DNA of 64,000 bases from JAUNSR01 sp036655355 (GCA_036655355.1 JAVVQG010000003.1:124001-188000), one strand, 5' to 3'. Numbered from the stretch's first letter, positions 33,633 to 42,269 are shown. Numbers and translations are program-made. Notes: generated by a model from the letters alone, not told the origin.

Positions 33633-33640
33633 CAAAGATA
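33633..33640 (-). promoter_or_regulatory. -7 promoter box of tRNA-Gln
   Basis: The minus strand reads TATCTTTG, an exact TAnnTTTG match, 31 bp before the mature tRNA 5' end. Confidence 0.6.
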
Positions 33641-33710
33641 AGAAGGATTTTGAAAAATCCAAAGTCCTCATTGTTTTTTTTCCTTAATTTCCGAAATGAG
33701 ATGTAAAAAG

Positions 33711-33756
33711 AAACCGGTATCCCCTCCCACCCGAATGGGAAGAGGGGTACCGGTTT
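33711..33756 (-). terminator. terminator of tyrS
   Basis: A long stem (AAACCGGTA, then CCCCTC, with inner CCCA/TGGG pairing) is followed on the minus strand by CTTTTTACAT. It starts 35 bp beyond the tyrS stop. Confidence 0.88.
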
Positions 33757-33790
33757 ACACTATTTTAATCGCCGATTTGGCAAAAAAGGA

Positions 33791-35083
33791 TTATTTCGCG
33801 ATCAACAAGAAGTAATTTTTCTTCCCTTTCTGAACCAACAGGTATTTACCGTTCAACAGGTTATCGCGGTTGATCACCTGATCAAAGGCTGCCAGTTTCT
33901 CTTTGTTCAGTGCAACGCCGCCGCCCTGAACCAACTTACGCATCTCACCTTTCGACGGGAAAACAGCAGCTTTGTCTGTGAACAGATCCACCGCTTTTAC
34001 TCCTTCGGCGATTTCGGCAGCCGAAACTTCAAAGGTAGGAACCCCCTCGAATACAGAGAGTAAAGTTTCTTCATCGAGTTTTTTCAAGGCATCCGCAGTA
34101 GCGTTTCCGAAAAGGATGTTAGACGCTTCAACCGCCGCATCGTAATCTTCGATCGAGTGAACCATTACGGTAACCTCTTTGGCAAGACGTTTCTGAAGCG
34201 GACGCAAGTGTGGTGCCGCTGTTTGCTCTTCGATCAGCGCTGCGATCTCTTCCTGAGTCAGCGATGTGAAGATCTTGATGTATTTCGCAGCATCCGCATC
34301 GCTTACGTTCAACCAGAACTGGTAGAATTTGTAAGGAGTGGTGTAGCGGCGATCCAACCAGATATTTCCGGACTCGGTTTTTCCGAATTTACCGCCGTCG
34401 GCTTTGGTGATCAGCGGACAAGTAAGCGCGAACGCTTCGCCGCCTCTCATCTTACGGATCATCTCAGTACCGGTGGTGATATTTCCCCACTGATCCGAAC
34501 CACCCATCTGCAATTTACAACCTTTGTGCTCGTTTAGGTACACGAAGTCGTAGCCCTGAAGCAACTGGTAAGTAAACTCAGTGAAAGAAAGTCCCGAAGT
34601 ACCCTCTCCCGCCAGACGTTTCTTAACCGAATCTTTCGCCATCATGTAGTTAACGGTGACCATCTTACCAACGTTACGGATGAAATCAAGGAAAGAGAAT
34701 TCCTTCATCCAGTCGTAGTTGTTCACCAATTCGGCTGCATTGGGAGCATCCGATTCGAAATCTAGAAATTTAGCAAGCTGAGCTTTCAAAGCTTCCTGGT
34801 TGTGACGAAGGGTAGCCTCATCCAACAGGTTACGCTCTTGCGATTTCATAGAAGGGTCTCCGATCATACCGGTAGCCCCTCCGATCAAAGCGATCGGTTT
34901 GTGACCTGCGCGCTGAAAGTGACGCAGCATCATAACGCCTACAAGGTGACCGATGTGAAGTGAATCCGCAGTCGGGTCGATCCCTACGTAAGCCGTTGTC
35001 ATTTCTTTATTGAGTTGTTCTTCTGTGCCGGGCATCATATCCTGGATCATGCCACGCCATCTTAGTTCCTCTACAAAATTCAT
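33791..35083 (-). CDS. tyrS: tyrosyl-tRNA synthetase
   Basis: Class I enzyme that charges tRNA-Tyr. The 430-residue length is standard. The class I HIGH motif is in DSLHIGHLVG, and the KMSKS equivalent is KFGKT (DGGKFGKTESGN), as in the bacterial TyrRS group. A C-terminal S4 RNA-binding domain (about 360-425, FPSKGEMRKLVQGGGVALN) completes it. The gene has its own -7 box (35148-35155), about 65 bp of leader and a strong terminator, so it is a single-gene unit behind the tatD cluster. Confidence 0.97.
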   Translation of the reverse strand: MNFVEELRWRGMIQDMMPGTEEQLNKEMTTAYVGIDPTADSLHIGHLVGVMMLRHFQRAGHKPIALIGGATGMIGDPSMKSQERNLLDEATLRHNQEALKAQLAKFLDFESDAPNAAELVNNYDWMKEFSFLDFIRNVGKMVTVNYMMAKDSVKKRLAGEGTSGLSFTEFTYQLLQGYDFVYLNEHKGCKLQMGGSDQWGNITTGTEMIRKMRGGEAFALTCPLITKADGGKFGKTESGNIWLDRRYTTPYKFYQFWLNVSDADAAKYIKIFTSLTQEEIAALIEEQTAAPHLRPLQKRLAKEVTVMVHSIEDYDAAVEASNILFGNATADALKKLDEETLLSVFEGVPTFEVSAAEIAEGVKAVDLFTDKAAVFPSKGEMRKLVQGGGVALNKEKLAAFDQVINRDNLLNGKYLLVQKGKKNYFLLIAK

Positions 35084-35147
35084 TGAAGTATATATAACTA
35101 AATGATTAAAAACTGGTTGATTATCGATGCAATTTAAGCAACTGATG

Positions 35148-35155
35148 CAAAGGTA
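35148..35155 (-). promoter_or_regulatory. -7 promoter box of tyrS
   Basis: The minus strand reads TACCTTTG, an exact TAnnTTTG match, 65 bp before the tyrS ATG. Confidence 0.6.
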
Positions 35156-35192
35156 GTTATTTTTTATACAAATTATCGGTTAATCCGTACAC

Positions 35193-35852
35193 TCAATGGT
35201 GAATGAATTGCGATTCGCCGAGATCGAACATGCGTTGAGCGCGATTGTTGATAACTTTTTCGAGCGACTCGACCGAGATTTGTTTTAACGATGCAACTTG
35301 CTGATAAATAAGCGATATCGGGAGTTCCGATTCATCTGTTTCAAGGAATAAGTTATCAACAGGGACCCTTTTCACCGTTTCCGGATTGAATCGCGCCCCA
35401 AAAGAGAGGCTGATTCCGTGCCGTACCAATTGCTCCGCAAGCTCCGGTTTCCCACGAAAACCATGAATGATCCACGGTTGGCGGGGATGCAGTTCCTTTC
35501 GGACCTGAAGAAGTTCGTCGAAAGCTTTGACGCAATGCAGAATAAGCGGTTTTCCGTAAAGTTCCGATAGGCGCACCATCTCGCGAAAAGCCTTCAGCTG
35601 AAGCAACAGGGGGGTGGCGCAGACCTTGTCGAGTCCGCATTCGCCGAGTGCCGCGAAACCGGGACGGTCACGCAAAGAAGCGATAAACTGTAGTTGTGGT
35701 TGATAATTCTCCTCGGTCAGATGCCAGGGATGAATTCCGACGGAAAACGGAGCCGATAGCTCCGGGGTTTGAATGGTAGCATTGTATATGGAGATTGTAT
35801 CCGGATCATTTCCGGAGTCTGTTCGATGGGTATGTAGATTGAAGTAAGGCAT
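35193..35852 (-). CDS. TatD family metal-dependent hydrolase
   Basis: The 219 residues show the amidohydrolase metal ligands of the TatD family: HTH near the start (His7, His9), Glu in ALGECGLDKV, His in LILHCVKAFDE, His in WIIHGFRGKP and Asp in FLETDESE. It is about 40 residues shorter than typical TatD (about 260), so substrate specificity may differ. TatD proteins are divalent-cation-dependent DNases, but this short subgroup is little characterised. The start is 12 bp after yidD and the gene is read in the same direction, consistent with one operon. Confidence 0.88.
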   Translation of the reverse strand: MPYFNLHTHRTDSGNDPDTISIYNATIQTPELSAPFSVGIHPWHLTEENYQPQLQFIASLRDRPGFAALGECGLDKVCATPLLLQLKAFREMVRLSELYGKPLILHCVKAFDELLQVRKELHPRQPWIIHGFRGKPELAEQLVRHGISLSFGARFNPETVKRVPVDNLFLETDESELPISLIYQQVASLKQISVESLEKVINNRAQRMFDLGESQFIHH

Positions 35853-35864
35853 GCCGAATCGGAA

Positions 35865-36086
35865 TTAAGGTACCGGATCGTATCCGCTTCCTCCCCACGG
35901 ATGACACCGGAGCAGCCGCTTCACCGTAAGCCAGAACCCTTTGAAGGGTCCGTGCTTCTTGATCGCCTCCACCGCATATTGCGAACAGGTGGGCGTATAA
36001 CGACAGGCAGCCGGCGTATAGGGAGATATGCAGGCGCGATAGAAATAGATGGGTATCAACAAAAGGAACGATAATATCTTTTTCAT
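35865..36086 (-). CDS. yidD: membrane protein insertion efficiency factor
   Basis: The 73-residue protein begins with a short hydrophobic or amphipathic helix (ILSFLLLIPIYFYRACISP) and carries the family motif CRYTPTCSQYAVEAIKKHG, then RCHPWGGSGYDPVP. YidD assists YidC-dependent insertion of inner-membrane proteins. It follows rnpA after 44 bp, the usual bacterial order, but here rpmH and yidC are not adjacent. Confidence 0.95.
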   Translation of the reverse strand: MKKILSFLLLIPIYFYRACISPYTPAACRYTPTCSQYAVEAIKKHGPFKGFWLTVKRLLRCHPWGGSGYDPVP

Positions 36087-36130
36087 CCTGACGGTAGTTT
36101 TTTCCGGTTTGCCGGTAGGGCGAGTCGCGA

Positions 36131-36544
36131 TCAGTTTTCCGTTACAGGCTTTGGAGCCAGTTTTTCGGCAAGCTGCGTCAACAACTCTTTCATTTTACTC
36201 TCAATACTTTCATATTCGCGGATCTCCTTATCGAGATAGAGAAAAGCGATTCCCAAATGAAGATCGTGCTCTTCGAGAACGGGAAGAAGGATGTTTTTGT
36301 TCAACCGATACGATTCCTTAACACGGCGACGGATCAGGTTGCGCTTTACGGCGCGTTTGAACTTTTTCTTAGGAACACTCACAAACATCGCCGCACGCGA
36401 ATCCTGCTCCTTCGCAGTCAGAAAAGTATACACGATACGGTAGGGGAAAACCACGAATGATTCACCGCCTGCAAAGATCTTATCGATGCTGTTCTTACTG
36501 CTTAAGCGTTCCGCTTTGGTTAATTTGAAATTTGGAGTATCCAT
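36131..36544 (-). CDS. rnpA: ribonuclease P protein component
   Basis: Small basic protein subunit of RNase P, which matures tRNA 5' ends together with the RnpB RNA. The 137 residues carry the RNR signature FKRAVKRNLIRRRVKESYR and the N-terminal KAERLSSKNSIDKIF motif. It lies between hemD and yidD, all on the minus strand. The 94-bp gap to hemD holds no exact -7 box, so cotranscription with hemD is possible. Confidence 0.96.
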   Translation of the reverse strand: MDTPNFKLTKAERLSSKNSIDKIFAGGESFVVFPYRIVYTFLTAKEQDSRAAMFVSVPKKKFKRAVKRNLIRRRVKESYRLNKNILLPVLEEHDLHLGIAFLYLDKEIREYESIESKMKELLTQLAEKLAPKPVTEN

Positions 36545-36638
36545 ATAAAACTAAAAAACCCGAAAGCATTGCAATCCATTCCGGCTCATTACCGAAAGAG
36601 AGCAAGGCTTTCGAGTGGATTTGAAAGAAGAATATCTA

Positions 36639-37397
36639 TTATTTCTTCTCAGACTTACTTATTTCTTTAAAGTATTTCTCAAGAGCCGCCGTCATTGAAG
36701 GGGTTTCCTTGCTCGGAGCCTCAATGTCCAGACGCAATCCCGCATCCTTCACCGCTTTGGCAGTGGTCGGACCGAAACACCCGATCTTAATCTCCTTCTG
36801 GTCGAAATTCGGGAAGTTTTTAAGCAACGAATTGATTCCGGACGGACTGAAAAAAATCAGCATGTCGTAGTCAAACTTCTCCTCCTCCGTAAAATCGTTA
36901 CTTACCGTGCGGTACATCACCGCTTTGGTGTAATCAATCTTACTCTTATCAAGAAGGCTGGTCTGTTCATCATTGTGAACATCCGATACGGGTAGAAGAT
37001 ATTTCTCGCCAGCATGTTTGTTAATTGCCGTCATCAGGTCGTCAAGCTTCCCGGTGTTTCCAAAAAAGATCTTTCTTTTGCGGTAAACGATGTACTTTTG
37101 CAAGTAAAGGGCAATCGATTCTGTCAGGCAGAAATATTTCATGGTATCGGGCACAGTGATGCGCATTCCTTCACAAAGGTGAAAGAAGTGGTCAATAGCT
37201 GTACGCGCAGTAAAAATTACCGCGGTGTGGTCCAAAATGGAAATCTTCTGTTGTCTGAATTCTTTTGGGGAAACAGACTCTACCTTGATAAAAGGACGGA
37301 ATTCCATCTGTACACCATACTTATCGGCAATGTCGAAATAAGGTGACTTTTCTGAAGTAGGTTTCGGTTGAGAAACCAGAACTTTCTTAATTTTCAA
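36639..37397 (-). CDS. hemD: uroporphyrinogen-III synthase family protein
   Basis: The 252 residues match the two-lobed HemD fold. N-terminal KKVLVSQPKPT and the central FTARTAIDHFF and FFSPSGINSLLKNF segments fit the family, as does the C-terminal IGCFGPTTAKAVKDAGL. The enzyme closes hydroxymethylbilane to uroporphyrinogen III in tetrapyrrole synthesis. No other hem gene is near. The DUF4271 gene ends 2 bp before its start, so the two are cotranscribed. HemD sequences vary greatly, so function rests on family membership. Confidence 0.85.
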   Translation of the reverse strand: MKIKKVLVSQPKPTSEKSPYFDIADKYGVQMEFRPFIKVESVSPKEFRQQKISILDHTAVIFTARTAIDHFFHLCEGMRITVPDTMKYFCLTESIALYLQKYIVYRKRKIFFGNTGKLDDLMTAINKHAGEKYLLPVSDVHNDEQTSLLDKSKIDYTKAVMYRTVSNDFTEEEKFDYDMLIFFSPSGINSLLKNFPNFDQKEIKIGCFGPTTAKAVKDAGLRLDIEAPSKETPSMTAALEKYFKEISKSEKK

Positions 37398-37399
37398 AG

Positions 37400-38212
37400 C
37401 TAAAAGAGTTTGAGTTCTACAAAACTAAACAGTAAAAATAAACCTTTATATATCACGAATAAAGGTGCTATTTCCAGGGTGCAAAGGTACAAAATAAGGT
37501 AGAACAAACTACTAAAACCATTGAAAAAAATCTTAAGCCCTTTTGACATAAATAGCAATCTTGTTACCAAGTAGAGGCCACAAACTATATAAATGAAAGC
37601 TGTAAGGGTTAAATTGTGGTAAATTGCCAGTAGCACCGGAATAGTCAAGGCCACGCTGCGAAGGGCTGTAATGCTTGAAAAAGAGGCAATCCACGCCGCC
37701 GTACTGCCGCGCGAAGCAAAAACATACCCAATTAACTGATACAAAATGTATTGTAGCAAATAAAAGAGTAAAACCCCTAAAGAAAACAAACCCCATAGCG
37801 GTAAGACACGCTCGTCCGTATATATGTGATGTGTATATTTACTGAAAATGATATATAATGAGAGACCTTCTAATATAAAGGTAAAGAAAAGCATGGTCAG
37901 TTTCAACCGTACCACGCCCACATTGGAACGCTGAAACCGGCGATTGCGGTCTTTGATCGCGAAAGCCTCCGCCAAGATGCGCTGAATGTATTTGGAGGAG
38001 TAACGGAACGAATAGGCAATCAGCAACAGGCACAGGATCACGATTGCGGATATCCAGCTGTTGTTGGCTAGCGTTGGTGTGGGAGGGATGCCTTTTACAC
38101 CGGCCACCTCGGCCGTATAACTCTTTAGATTGTCTTCCGTAAACGGAAGTGCGGCCGTACTCCGGGGAGTAGACACCAGGGAATCGTTCGATAAGATCGG
38201 AGTAAAAGGCAT
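37400..38212 (-). CDS. DUF4271 family integral membrane protein
   Basis: The 270 residues contain about six to eight hydrophobic helices after a soluble N-terminal part of about 45 residues. Examples are WISAIVILCLLLIAYSF, LTMLFFTFILEGLSLYIIF, LFSLGVLLFYLLQYILYQLIG and FLILYLCTLEIAPLFVIYKG-like segments. It matches the Bacteroidetes family DUF4271, which often precedes hemD, as here (2-bp gap). Function unknown; a link to tetrapyrroles is only suggested by position. A TACCTTTG box (37482-37489, minus) in its 3' end could drive hemD separately. Confidence 0.82.
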   Translation of the reverse strand: MPFTPILSNDSLVSTPRSTAALPFTEDNLKSYTAEVAGVKGIPPTPTLANNSWISAIVILCLLLIAYSFRYSSKYIQRILAEAFAIKDRNRRFQRSNVGVVRLKLTMLFFTFILEGLSLYIIFSKYTHHIYTDERVLPLWGLFSLGVLLFYLLQYILYQLIGYVFASRGSTAAWIASFSSITALRSVALTIPVLLAIYHNLTLTAFIYIVCGLYLVTRLLFMSKGLKIFFNGFSSLFYLILYLCTLEIAPLFVIYKGLFLLFSFVELKLF

Positions 38213-38242
38213 TCTATGAGAATGTGTTAGAGATTTACATAA

Positions 38243-38827
38243 TTAGATAGCCGCAAACTTGCGCGGATTCTCATGCCAACTTTCAGCGGCATAGAGAAGC
38301 TCAAGCGCTTCCTGTGGCGTATTGGCCACCATCCACAACTCGCTCTGTTCAGGCTTCATGAAGGATTCTTCGATCGCCTGATTGAACATTTGAATCAGCG
38401 GATCGTAATAACCATTGATATTCAGAATCACGATGGGGTTGAAATAGAGTCCCAGTTGTTTCCAAGTGATGATCTCCAGCAACTCCTCGAGGGTGCCGCA
38501 TCCGCCCGGCATCGCGATCACGGCATCCGAGTGCTCTGCCATTAAAGATTTGCGTTCATGCATCGAATCGGTAAGGATAAGATCGTCGATATTGGGATGA
38601 TACCATCCCTCTTCATACATGAATCGGGGAATTATTCCTTTTACAGACCCGCCATTGTCAATCACACCATCGGTGAGCGATGCCATCAGTCCTTTCCGAC
38701 CGGCTCCGCAAATACACCGAATATCATTTTCTGCAAGGAGTTTCCCTAATTCCCGGGCTGCCTCAAAATAAATCTTATTGATTTTAGAACTGCTCGCGCA
38801 GTACACACATACCGAGTTTAGTTTCAT
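38243..38827 (-). CDS. LOG family protein (TIGR00730-type Rossmann fold)
   Basis: I start at 38827 (MKLNSVCVYCASSSK). The longer open frame to 38917 adds 30 atypical residues and lies upstream of the -7 box at 38855-38862. The 194 residues carry the family motifs GAGRKGLM, ERKSLMAEHSDAVIAMPGGCGTLEELLEIITW. LOG proteins are phosphoribohydrolases that release a free base from N6-modified AMP; many are misnamed lysine decarboxylases. Substrate here unknown. The 30-bp gap to the DUF4271 gene suggests one transcript. Confidence 0.9.
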   Translation of the reverse strand: MKLNSVCVYCASSSKINKIYFEAARELGKLLAENDIRCICGAGRKGLMASLTDGVIDNGGSVKGIIPRFMYEEGWYHPNIDDLILTDSMHERKSLMAEHSDAVIAMPGGCGTLEELLEIITWKQLGLYFNPIVILNINGYYDPLIQMFNQAIEESFMKPEQSELWMVANTPQEALELLYAAESWHENPRKFAAI

Positions 38828-38854
38828 ACTCTTCTTAGATTTTTGGTTTTGCCA

Positions 38855-38862
38855 CAAAAATA
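38855..38862 (-). promoter_or_regulatory. -7 promoter box of the LOG gene
   Basis: The minus strand reads TATTTTTG, an exact TAnnTTTG match. Its position argues for the start at 38827 rather than 38917. Confidence 0.6.
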
Positions 38863-38986
38863 GTTTTTCTTTCTTAATATCCCTATATACAAAGGAATAT
38901 TCCCGTGCTTTCAGCATCTTTAGGAGGTTCTTTGGAGCGATTTCAAACGTTAATCATTATATTTCTACTTTTAAGAAGCTATTCAA

Positions 38987-39979
38987 ATGAAGATATTGAT
39001 CACCGGCGCCACCGGTTTTATTGGCGCTCACCTTTTGGTGAAACTGTTCCGGGAGGGAAAGAAGATTCGGGCCACCTATCGTAATGCCCGAAATTTTGAG
39101 GAGTTGAAGATGATTGCAGCGTATCACGGCATAAAGTTCGGCGAGCTGTTCTCAGCCGTGGAGTGGGTCAAAGTGGATCTGCTGGATGCGGTTGCGCTGG
39201 ATCGTGCGATGTGGGACATCTCGGAGGTGTATCATTGCGCCGCCGTGGTTTCGTTCCATTCGGGCTCGGCTGAAACGTTGCTCCGGACCAATGTGGAGGG
39301 GACGCGCAACATCGTGAAGGCGTGCCTGCGAAAAGAGATAGGCAAACTGTGTTACATCAGCTCGATCGGAGCATTGAACGGAACGAATGGCGAAGGATTT
39401 ACAGACGAAGATTGTTTCGAGGAGCCTGCGGGAGGCTCGGTTTACTCCCGCTCGAAACACCTTTCGGAAAAAGAGGTGTGGGATGGGATCGAACAGGGAC
39501 TCCAAGCGGTGATTTTGAATCCGGGCATCGTGCTCGGATACGGGGACCTGCGCAAAGGGAGCCTGCAATTCTTCGATTCCGTACGCAACGGACTGCTTTT
39601 CTACACGGCGGGAGTGACCGGATATGTGGATGTGCGCGATGTGTGCCGAGCGGCTTTCGAGTGCATGGAGGCGAACCGGTTCAACCGACGCTTTCTGCTC
39701 GTATCGGAAAACCTGAGTTATCAACAACTGCTGATCCTGATCGCCCGTGCCTATGGAAAAAGAGCACCATTTATCAAAGCATCGAAACCGTTGCTGAACG
39801 CTGCGCTCTTTTTCTCCTCCCTGAAAACTCGGATCACCGGAAAACCGCAGCGTTTTACACGCGAAACGCTCCGCTCCTCCGTAAAGAAAACCTATTACTT
39901 GTGCGAAAATACACGTGCGGAATTGGGATTCGAGTTCATCCCCATTGCCGAGACGGTGCAGGATATCGTTGCGCATTGA
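38987..39979 (+). CDS. NAD-dependent epimerase/dehydratase family (extended SDR) protein, copy A
   Basis: The 330 residues start with the NAD(P)-binding motif MKILITGATGFIGAHLL (GxxGxxG at 7-13) and contain the catalytic YSRSKHLSE (YxxxK) with Ser in CYISSIGAL. The LNPGIVLGYGD segment resembles dihydroflavonol-reductase or 3-beta-HSD-like extended SDRs rather than sugar epimerases. Substrate unknown. It runs tail to tail with a second SDR gene, with 4 bp between stop codons. Long antisense and third-frame open frames inside it are composition shadows. Confidence 0.9.
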   Translation: MKILITGATGFIGAHLLVKLFREGKKIRATYRNARNFEELKMIAAYHGIKFGELFSAVEWVKVDLLDAVALDRAMWDISEVYHCAAVVSFHSGSAETLLRTNVEGTRNIVKACLRKEIGKLCYISSIGALNGTNGEGFTDEDCFEEPAGGSVYSRSKHLSEKEVWDGIEQGLQAVILNPGIVLGYGDLRKGSLQFFDSVRNGLLFYTAGVTGYVDVRDVCRAAFECMEANRFNRRFLLVSENLSYQQLLILIARAYGKRAPFIKASKPLLNAALFFSSLKTRITGKPQRFTRETLRSSVKKTYYLCENTRAELGFEFIPIAETVQDIVAH

Positions 39980-39983
39980 GCGG

Positions 39984-40988
39984 TTAGATCCAGCCGTTCT
40001 CTCGGTACCAGCGGATGGTTTCTTTCACCCCTTTTTCAAGCGTATATTGCGGTTCGAAATCGAGCTCTTCGCGTAAGGGGGTGATGTCACAGACCCAGTT
40101 CCGCTGCTTCATGATGTTGTATTTATCGCTGTTGAGCGTGCTGGGCTGTCCCGTAAGTCGTGCGATATGCTCCGAAACCAACGAAACGGCCTTGAGGAGG
40201 AACAACGGAACGGTGATGGGTATCACCACGCTCTTATTCAGTTCCCGTTGTGCGAAGCGACGGAAATCGGATGCCGAATAGGAGTGCGGTTCCGAAACGA
40301 TGTATGCTTTACGGGTCACCTGTTTTTCCACGACACGGAAAACACACTCCACCAAATCCTTTACATAGATGAAGGTGATGCGCTGCGGTTTGAATCCCGC
40401 CCCGAAATCAAATCCGGCCTTGATGGACTTCACCATGAGGAAGTAATCTTTTTCGCGGGGACCGTAAACACCTGTGGGACGCATGAACACATAAGGAAAG
40501 TCGCTCAACGAACGGAGGTAGTTTTCAGCTAGCAGCTTACTTCGTCCGTATGCCGTATTGGGAGTAGCGGGATCGTCACGCCGAATGGGCGTCATCCCCT
40601 GCTCGTCTCCCGGTCCGAGTGCACCGAGACTACTCATCAGAATAAACTGACGGGGCACCATGTCGGCTGCGATCAACGCGTCGGCGAAGTGCTTCACATA
40701 TTGATAATTCACTTTTTCAAAATCGGAGATGTTCGTGCACTTCGTCACGCCCAGGTTGTGGATAATCACATCCCAAGCGCCGTGTTCCGCCTTGTGCGCC
40801 GCCAGTTCATCGGCCAACAGCTCGGGACGATGAAAAGAGAGGTCTTTAAAACGGATGCGATGATCCTGGAGGTATTCACGCGAGGTGGTTTTGCGAACCC
40901 CCGCCCACGTTTCGAACGATTGGCCGAGCGCTTTCTCCACCAGAAAGCTTCCGATGAAGCCCCCCGCTCCGGTAATCAATATTTTCAT
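39984..40988 (-). CDS. NAD-dependent epimerase/dehydratase family (extended SDR) protein, copy B
   Basis: The start is set at 40988 (MKILITGAGGFIGSFLV), not at 41021, because the motif sits right at the N-terminus in this family. The 334 residues include GxxGxxG at 7-13, FILMSSLGALG and the catalytic YGRSKLLAE. The long VYGPREKDYFLMVKSI region is typical of extended SDRs. It is clearly related to copy A but diverged. The structured repeat element (41012-41088) lies between this gene and the upstream cation transporter gene; no exact -7 box is seen in the gap, so it may be read from the transporter transcript. Confidence 0.88.
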   Translation of the reverse strand: MKILITGAGGFIGSFLVEKALGQSFETWAGVRKTTSREYLQDHRIRFKDLSFHRPELLADELAAHKAEHGAWDVIIHNLGVTKCTNISDFEKVNYQYVKHFADALIAADMVPRQFILMSSLGALGPGDEQGMTPIRRDDPATPNTAYGRSKLLAENYLRSLSDFPYVFMRPTGVYGPREKDYFLMVKSIKAGFDFGAGFKPQRITFIYVKDLVECVFRVVEKQVTRKAYIVSEPHSYSASDFRRFAQRELNKSVVIPITVPLFLLKAVSLVSEHIARLTGQPSTLNSDKYNIMKQRNWVCDITPLREELDFEPQYTLEKGVKETIRWYRENGWI

Positions 40989-41011
40989 TTGTAAGTAATC
41001 TATTATTAACA

Positions 41012-41088
41012 TCAAGTTCAAATGCGTCCTCTATATACCTTATATACTTGCCGTTAGGCAACTCAACTTATGGTGAGCTAGGACGATT
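41012..41088 (-). ncRNA. structured repeat element, copy 2 (upstream of SDR copy B)
   Basis: The closing stem pairs 41025-41030 (CGTCCT) with 41080-41085 (AGGACG). Inside are three possible hairpins: TATATA/TATATA (41032-41037 with 41041-41046), TTGCC/GGCAA around GTTA (41048-41052 with 41057-41061) and CTCA/TGAG (41062-41065 with 41074-41077). Together they look like a cloverleaf. The flanks TTCAAATG and CGAT are shared with copy 1. The element fills the whole gap after the transporter stop. Cis-regulatory RNA or dispersed repeat; family not recognised. Confidence 0.5.
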
Positions 41089-42057
41089 TCATTTCTTCTT
41101 GTTCAAATCCTTTTCAAGCACCACACAGTCCATCTCGCGGGTCCGTTTCATCGGTTCGGCGTGAACGGCTACGTGTGTGCTGAGTCCGTACTGCCGACGC
41201 AGTTTATTCTCAATCTCACAGGTGATGTGGTGCGCCTCCTGAACCGTCATCAGCGGAGCCAAGCGGATGTGTACCTCAATGGCGAAGTCATTTCCGATAC
41301 GGCGGGTACGCAGGTTGTGCGGATCTTGTACGCCGGGCACCTCCCCGATCAATCGCAGAATCTCCTCCTGAATGGCGTCGGGCAACGATTTTTCAAGCAA
41401 ATCATTCATACTCGGGGCCATCAGCTGAATAGCCACTTTCATGATAAAGCAACTCACCACAACGGCAGCGATCGGATCTAGAATCACCCATTTATCACCT
41501 AAGAACACGGCTCCACCGATTCCGAGAGCCGTTCCGATTGATGAGAAAGCATCCGACCGATGGTGCCACGCGTTGGCGATCACCAAATCACTCTTCACTT
41601 GTTTGCCCACGATGCGGGTATATTGATAGAGTCCCTCTTTAATCACAATGGAAACCAATGCGGCATAGAAAGCCACCATCTCGGGCTTCTCGATCGGCAC
41701 CCCCTGCAAAGAGAGGAGGATCTTCTTGGCACCCTCCCAAAAGATTCCGAACCCGACGGCAAGCAAGACAAAACCGATGATTGCGGTTGCCAGCGTTTCA
41801 AACTTTCCATGTCCATAGGCGTGCCCCGTGTCTTTGGGTTTGCTGGAAACCCGTACGAATACCAGCACCACAACGTCTGTTACAAAGTCGGAAAAGGAGT
41901 GAACGGCATCGGCGATCATCGCGCTACTGTTTCCTAAAAATCCGGCGATGAATTTGATAATCAACAAAAGGGCGTTAAATACAGATCCCACAATGGTTAC
42001 TTTATAGATCTGTTTCTTTCTTTTTCGGGCGTCCATACGCTTACGGTCATTAATCAA
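41089..42057 (-). CDS. cation diffusion facilitator (CDF) family efflux transporter
   Basis: The 322 residues have about six membrane helices in the first 215 residues and a C-terminal cytoplasmic domain. Metal-site motifs are DAVHSFSD in helix 2 and HHRSDAFSS in helix 5, the CDF site-A pattern. GHAYGHGKFE is also family-typical. The C-terminal VHIRLAPLMTVQEAHHITCEIENKL is the ferredoxin-like dimerisation domain. Such proteins export Zn, Mn or Fe in exchange for protons; the metal cannot be named from sequence alone. The start could be at MINDRK or at the internal MDARK. Confidence 0.92.
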   Translation of the reverse strand: MINDRKRMDARKRKKQIYKVTIVGSVFNALLLIIKFIAGFLGNSSAMIADAVHSFSDFVTDVVVLVFVRVSSKPKDTGHAYGHGKFETLATAIIGFVLLAVGFGIFWEGAKKILLSLQGVPIEKPEMVAFYAALVSIVIKEGLYQYTRIVGKQVKSDLVIANAWHHRSDAFSSIGTALGIGGAVFLGDKWVILDPIAAVVVSCFIMKVAIQLMAPSMNDLLEKSLPDAIQEEILRLIGEVPGVQDPHNLRTRRIGNDFAIEVHIRLAPLMTVQEAHHITCEIENKLRRQYGLSTHVAVHAEPMKRTREMDCVVLEKDLNKKK

Positions 42058-42181
42058 TTAAACAAAAAGAAAGCAGACTCAAGCCGCTTCTTAGGGTGAA
42101 AGTACGAAATCGATTTTTTATTTCCGCTAATCATTTGTCATTAAGTTGCTTTTATAGCGGCAAATTATAATTATTCTTTTT

Positions 42182-42189
42182 TATCTTTG
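42182..42189 (+). promoter_or_regulatory. -7 promoter box of the DUF2723 gene
   Basis: TATCTTTG matches TAnnTTTG exactly, 81 bp before the start codon. Confidence 0.55.
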
Positions 42190-42269
42190 CTTTTCCTAAA
42201 ATAGCTGTCGATTCATGGATTTTCACCTCCCGACAGACCGGATATGCATATAACATTTTAAAACACAAT

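Noticed and set aside
39152..39976. 274-codon antisense frame inside the SDR copy A gene, plus a 221-codon frame on the same strand
   Set aside because: Both are shadows created by the GC-rich third positions of the real SDR gene, which has intact NAD-binding and catalytic motifs.
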